Assembly (NCBI GenBank): GCA_014607495.2
Contig: CP053161.1
Span: 8,317,115 to 8,381,114, forward strand
From: Carposina sasakii
Lineage: Eukaryota > Arthropoda > Insecta > Lepidoptera > Carposinidae
Reading direction: 5' to 3'
Length of the DNA stretch: 64,000 nucleotides
In this document: piece after piece, positions 58,807 through 64,000 of the stretch
How the letters are laid out: every line of letters begins with the position of its first letter
How positions within the stretch are numbered: the stretch's first letter is position 1
Notes under the pieces: generated by a model
The model's input: the letters and a program-made list of their open reading frames with translations, nothing else
Told to the model about the DNA's origin: nothing
The model's database searches: none
Position numbers and translations under genes: made by a program

Positions 58807-58879
58807 GCCCGGCTAGCTCAGTCGGTAGAGCATGAGACTCTTAATCTCAGGGTCGTGGGTTCGAGCCCCACGTTGGGCG
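58807..58879 (+). tRNA. tRNA-Lys (anticodon CTT)
   Basis: A 73-nt canonical cloverleaf. The acceptor strands GCCCGGC and GTTGGGC pair (with G-U), the D arm carries the A box TAGCTCAGTCGG, and the anticodon stem TGAGA/TCTCA closes the loop CTCTTAA with anticodon CTT at 58840-58842. The T arm GTGGG-TTCGAGC-CCCAC carries the B box. There is no intron. A run of seven T starts six bases after the end and serves as the RNA polymerase III terminator. No SINE body follows, so this is a real tRNA gene decoding AAG. Confidence 0.96.
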
Positions 58880-58884
58880 CATTA

Positions 58885-58891
58885 TTTTTTT
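58885..58891 (+). terminator. RNA polymerase III terminator of tRNA-Lys
   Basis: A TTTTTTT run directly downstream of the mature tRNA 3' end; four or more T are enough for polymerase III termination. Confidence 0.85.
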
Positions 58892-61800
58892 CCCAAATTT
58901 TTTAAAGAGCTTTTCATTCATTAAACGAAGTTAGGTAAAGTATTGTATGTGAATCACCACAACCAATTTACGAGTACTTGTGCAATCGGTCGCAGTACCG
59001 TTAATGGGTCAATGGATGGCCAGACATCTCTATACAAATATTTCCCACGATTCGTGGTAACTGTCTGTCACTGCACTGTCTAGTTACCTCTAGTACTTAA
59101 GTTATGTTCACATATAATAGTCTTATGACACACTTTATGACAGACACTTTTACTAGTGAACGTTGTAGAACTTTCATCTGATTACACTAACTGGATAGTG
59201 TTATTAGTTGTAACAGTTAATGGTGACGATGTTAACTTTTATCGTATGCAATTGTATATTAACTGTAGCAATTTAGATTTACATTGCCATTTCTATTTAC
59301 TTACGAATAGTAGGTACTTACATAAATACTATAGTACCCAATACTGACGAGATATTAAATTGCGTAGAGTTAAAATGAAGGTTAATTTCGTGACTCGTAT
59401 ATACAAATTTAACTAGAGAAACTTCAATAAGCAATTAGCAATATTGACAGATATAGTACGAGAAGTTATAATACTTGATTTCTAATCGTGAAATATGCAT
59501 TAAAGCAGCAATTTTTACTTAAAAAGTAAAACAAGTTAAAAAGAAGTAAAGGAAGTGAAAATAGAGGAATCCAGTCTCTCAGACGATTCCACGTCTTAGA
59601 TTTATTGGTCGACATCTAGACCAGAGTTATGATCACCTCGCAATGATAGAGATAAATTATAATCAGCTTGTTTTCAATTACTGCTAGCGGACCTTTAAAT
59701 CAGCTTTTCATAGCCTCCGAGCAAACCAACTGCTAGATTACGATAACACGTTATTGAAACCCTAAAGTCTAGCAAAATAATTGCAATCTCTTCAATTGGA
59801 AGTCGCCGTTTATTAGGTTTACTAGTTATAATTAGAATCTTGCTTATTAGAACAAACGAAAAGTAAATAAAATTATCATGATAAGAGTAGTTCGTTCAAC
59901 TATTACTACCGGTTAACACAGTAACACTGTTATGACATCAAACTTGTACTCATACGACCAAATCGATCGGCTTAGTAAAAAAGAAATATTGACTTCACTG
60001 TCGAGCATAAGAGAATCCCTGTAATAAATTTGGCTTGCATAAAGGAATAAACAAAAAAATCGCAGACATAAAACGTCAGTCAGCCAATCACTTGCTTAAC
60101 GAAGTACCTCAGTAAAAACGAGTCATAGCAAGCTTAGATTGAAATGAGATGATAAGGGGTAAATCAGAAATCTTGCCGAAAATACGTACCTACCTATTAT
60201 GAGGCGGTAATTCTACAAGGGAATCTCTGATACGATATGGGGCCCAATCATTACTCAGGCGAGCGAGCTCGGTGCATCAGCCCGGCTTTTAGTGAGATCT
60301 ACGGAGATATACCGGCTTATATATGCGAGTATTCCAACGAGCAAACGGATCAGTCTGTGCAGGTACAGGTATTTTTTAAATCCTGCTTTATTGTGCTCTT
60401 AGACTGCTCAGCAAGATCTCTGTACGAGCTACTATAGCACTAATGCTACTCGTACATACAAATATTTGTATTATTCCTGCACGACAAGTACGGATTTGCG
60501 TTTTATTAAATTGAATTTTATGAATGTCGCCTTTTATTCATGTATTCTCGAATGTTCAGTACAAGTCGTATGTACTTACTTTATTGTTCCGTGCAACTCT
60601 CGTCGGGCCGGCTCGTTAACGCGACCTTTCGGATATTTATTGTATCCTCTTCAGAAAATACAATTTCCAACACGAATGCAAATAAATTTTAATCTGTGCA
60701 TACGTTCGTTTGTTCTGAAATTGATTTCGAAATTAGCTTGTCTCTCATTAAAATGAAATGAAAACCTTCATCTTGTTCATGCAATTTGAAAATATGATTA
60801 AGAGGTGTTGGAGTTTAATATTCTTTACGAGCGCAATTTATTTTTCAGATAAATTACTTTTCATCGATCAAATGCAATCGATTTATAACTAATGTAGGTG
60901 TAACGAAAGTTCATAATACCTTAGGCAAAGGTATATCACTCGAGTCGAGAGTCAAGTGTAAACACAACATGTCGCGATTGTTACGGAAAGAACAATTCAG
61001 TTGATACAAGATAAAGAAAAAGGTGTGAAATAAATTTATTTATAACAGCCAGCCAAGTGGTATTTAATTGGTGTGTCAGAGGAGAAGTGTTGCGACCTCC
61101 TTGTGATGGCCAATCAAGATGAATGTTTTGTGTAGTGCTTTATTTTCGCGCATACTTTATTTTTGAATAACTTTAACGTTTTTTTTCTTTCATGACATGG
61201 TTTTAAGACATTTCTCTCCATATATTAAAATTTTTATAATTTATGAATTTTAATTAAATGCAGTTCTATCTACGAGCTAAAATCCTATCTGCTTCTGCTC
61301 TCATTTTCAGGATACGGCAAACATAATTCACGGGAATGTGAACGGTGTCGATTGAGACTTGAGGATAAACTCACAGCTGCAAGCTATAAATCGCTCGATT
61401 TCTGCTTAAAAAAGTAGATACAAGTTCGATTTTTGATAAAAAAAATAAACACCCAAGTTGTCGTTTGTGACAGTCTTTAAAATTGCTTTGTGTCACACTG
61501 TTTTGTTCATACAAGTATGAGGAGTTCCATCTGTTGTGAATCACTTATAATTAATTAATCTGTTTCTGTAAGAAAATAATGGTTTAAAATTTACAAGATT
61601 AGCGTAAAAACTTTTCTAGGTGTAACAATTTCAAAATCACAATTTTAGACATGCCTGAAAATTCACCATACAAACGGCTTACTCTATTATGACTTCATGA
61701 TTGAGTAACTTCTATATTAAATGTAGCATTTATAAATATGGTCACATAACAATTTTTTTTAAATAAATTATGCAGGTGATTGGGTGGTGCTGTATTTTTA

Positions 61801-64000
61801 ATTAATTTCTCATTTTAAAAATAGTCATGCCCACTTAATTTTGAAGGCTCTCATTTGGGCACTAAATCAAATTGTAATTTTCCTGATAAGTATGATTTTG
61901 ATAATTAATTCGGAAGCAAATAATAAAAAGTATTTAGTAAATAGGTACTTGTAATATTTATATACCCGACAAGGATTATGAAGCATAAAATTACATTTAA
62001 AATCATATTCATCTTCCCGTTGATTATTTACGTTGCTTTTGACCAATTCATTGATTTTTCACACATCCTTTGTCTCATTCACTTACATATATCGTGTTCT
62101 ATCTTAATTCTATTAGGTTTATTTTATTACAATGACTTACCTACACCTTGTCCTCAGACCTGAGCTTCGTTTTACAGCTTTGACTTTTCCCGAGGTGCCG
62201 TTATATTGTAAATTTGTAATTTCGCGAGCATTGTTTCCGCTTCATACAAAGACGTCTTTAACCTTTTATAATCCTCATAGTTTCTTGTCAATAAATCTTA
62301 AGGAATCGAAATGCAATCGATTGGATTATCCGATTGTAAATATTATAGGATCGAGTAGGTGCGAGCATCGCGTGTGGGGAGCCGCTGCGCTTGATGTATC
62401 GCGTTCTTAATCACGGCTCGTTTGTATGAGATTTATAACTCACCTGTTGAGCCAATTATTTACATTCGGAAGTCATTCCTCTTGGACTACGATAGTTCTA
62501 TTAACGACTCGCTTTAGATCTTCTAGGGTGAAGTGGTATTTGTTCTAGGAGAATTTATTATTCTGTGTTTAATCTGATTATATTGATAGCTGATGAAAGC
62601 ATTTAATTACATAATGCAGGTACGGCATCATAGGCAATTGTTATTCCTAGCTTCTATTAATTGTATTTACTTGCCTTTTAGCACCTTACTTATGTAATGT
62701 ACTCACCGTTTAATTGAATTTTAACAACTTCAAACTTATTATTGAGTAAATATAAGTTGAAGTTGTTCCTTTAAATTTATCTATAAATCAAGAAGAATTG
62801 TGTGAAAAAATTACACGTCGTTGTTTTTCTGATCAGGTCATAAATTTGCGTCTAGAAAATGTATACCGGTTCGACGGCATAGTATTTACTGAACCATGGC
62901 CGAGGCAAAAATAAATAGCGCGAATATTTTTAAACCAACGCAAAGCTTGAAACCTGCTATTACGGAAAGTATCAAGTTGCCAATAACGATAATTTGATAA
63001 TTGAGACTGTCATAGTCCTTTATACAGCACCTGCTATAGCAAAAGAAGAACGTTTTTATATTTACAAATTACAGGTTGAGAACAACTCTGTTGAAAGAAA
63101 CTCTACAACGTTTGAAATATTTCAAAAGTTAATAGTTTTTACTTCGACCTCTTTACTCTGTAGATATGTTTTTAAACTAAAACAAAATTGAAACTGCGAA
63201 ATCCCAATAAAAACTACCATGTCTACTATGATTTAGAACGGTCGGGTAAAAAACAGGTTAACAATTTTTCTTTGTTTTAAAATGAAATTCTCGCATAAAC
63301 GACGAAAAACGTGATTCGAGAGTTATCTCGGCTTCGGAAGTAACAGTTTGCGCGAGAATAAAAGTAAAAAATACGGAATATAACCGTTGTGCTAATTGCT
63401 ACGTGTCGGGAACCTCTCGGCGCATACGTTAACACCTTTTTTCACGATTATTCGGCTAAGATTTGCTGTTCTTATTTGCTGTAACGCTGTTTCGTTAGCG
63501 CACAAATATTAAGTCGTTTTTTGACAAGACAGGTGTCTGCGTCGTTTTCTGTTTGGCGGTTGTTATAAACGAGTTCTGTGCGAGATCGGTTGTTTGTTCT
63601 TCATTATGAACCGTTTTAGGGAATGTAGGTTTTGTACGATTTCATATTATTTATATAATGTTCTTAGGTCTATTATCATACTTTTATTTACTCAGTAAGA
63701 CTTTTATCTCGACTCATATTAACTTAACATACATATTAAAACATTCGACGACAACAATATTTATTTTGTACTTTGAAAGTCGGTTCATATTAGTGATTTA
63801 TTTACTAAGAAACGTCTATGACGCTGTCAATATACGTGTTTTTATTGGGATGATAATTTGCTGGTTAAAACTAGATGCAATAATTATAACTTGTTCATAT
63901 AGATTTGCATCTCTCCTCCGACTCCATGTTGGATAATGACTCTGCTTTGCTCGATGGATAACATGAGAAACCAATTTACAATTATTTTAGCCGTCGCCGC
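58892..64000. other. long non-coding stretch to the window end
   Basis: No gene is supported in about 5 kb. Frames reach 96 codons (60466-60756) without recognisable motifs. The only splice-like signal that stands out is a pyrimidine tract and TTTTCAG at about 61288-61310, discussed as a finding. A patch at 62330-62420 and the last 700 bp are slightly less AT-rich. Confidence 0.3.

Overview
The window is AT-rich eukaryotic DNA, most likely from a moth or butterfly. The evidence is the repeats. LINE 3' ends carry the motif GCAGTCCACTGCTGGAC, common in Lepidoptera. Short non-autonomous Helitron-like elements of the Lep1 type run between TTTATAATATTAGT and CGCGGGCGTCCACTAGT ends. tRNA-derived SINEs, TACCTACC-type strings and many small fold-back elements are also present. 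Nothing resembles a prokaryotic operon, CRISPR array, LTR retrovirus or virus.

The window is gene-poor. The only cellular genes I can support are a short-chain dehydrogenase/reductase frame at 39941-40696, intact except for one in-frame TAA, and a canonical tRNA-Lys(CTT) at 58807-58879. Almost all other open frames are short, unrecognised and typical of chance in AT-rich DNA. The rest is intergenic or intronic sequence crowded with transposon remains.

Layout. 0-14 kb: non-coding, with a LINE tail, a Lep1-like element, several fold-backs and two diverged local duplications. 14.8-16.9 kb: a cluster of degraded retroelement sequence. It holds a LINE reverse-transcriptase C-terminus lying between inverted repeats (minus strand), a jockey/CR1-like reverse-transcriptase C-terminus (plus strand) and an unassigned GC-rich block. 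18-24 kb: SINEs, two adjacent TA-flanked palindromic MITEs, a nested palindrome coding for Arg-Leu/Ile strings in any frame, and an RTE-like LINE end. 24-29.5 kb: non-coding. 29.6-33.8 kb: the most notable locus, a nearly complete Transib (RAG1-related) DNA transposon inserted in another inverted-repeat element. 37.4-39.2 kb: a 1.6-kb Helitron-like element with an internal degenerate tandem array. 39.7-40.8 kb: the dehydrogenase with a TATA/initiator pair and poly(A) signals. 41.6-42.2 kb: inverted SINE copies. 42-64 kb: mostly unassigned, with scattered SINE, MITE, Helitron and LINE ends and the tRNA gene.

The Transib element deserves the closest look. Its transposase keeps the RAG1-like DDE triad and the CxxC...HxxxxH zinc residues, its right end carries the RSS-heptamer sequence CACAGTG, its terminal inverted repeats are about 400 bp long, and it is flanked by CGCCG. 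A frameshift in the transposase and a decayed left tip suggest it is recently dead rather than active.
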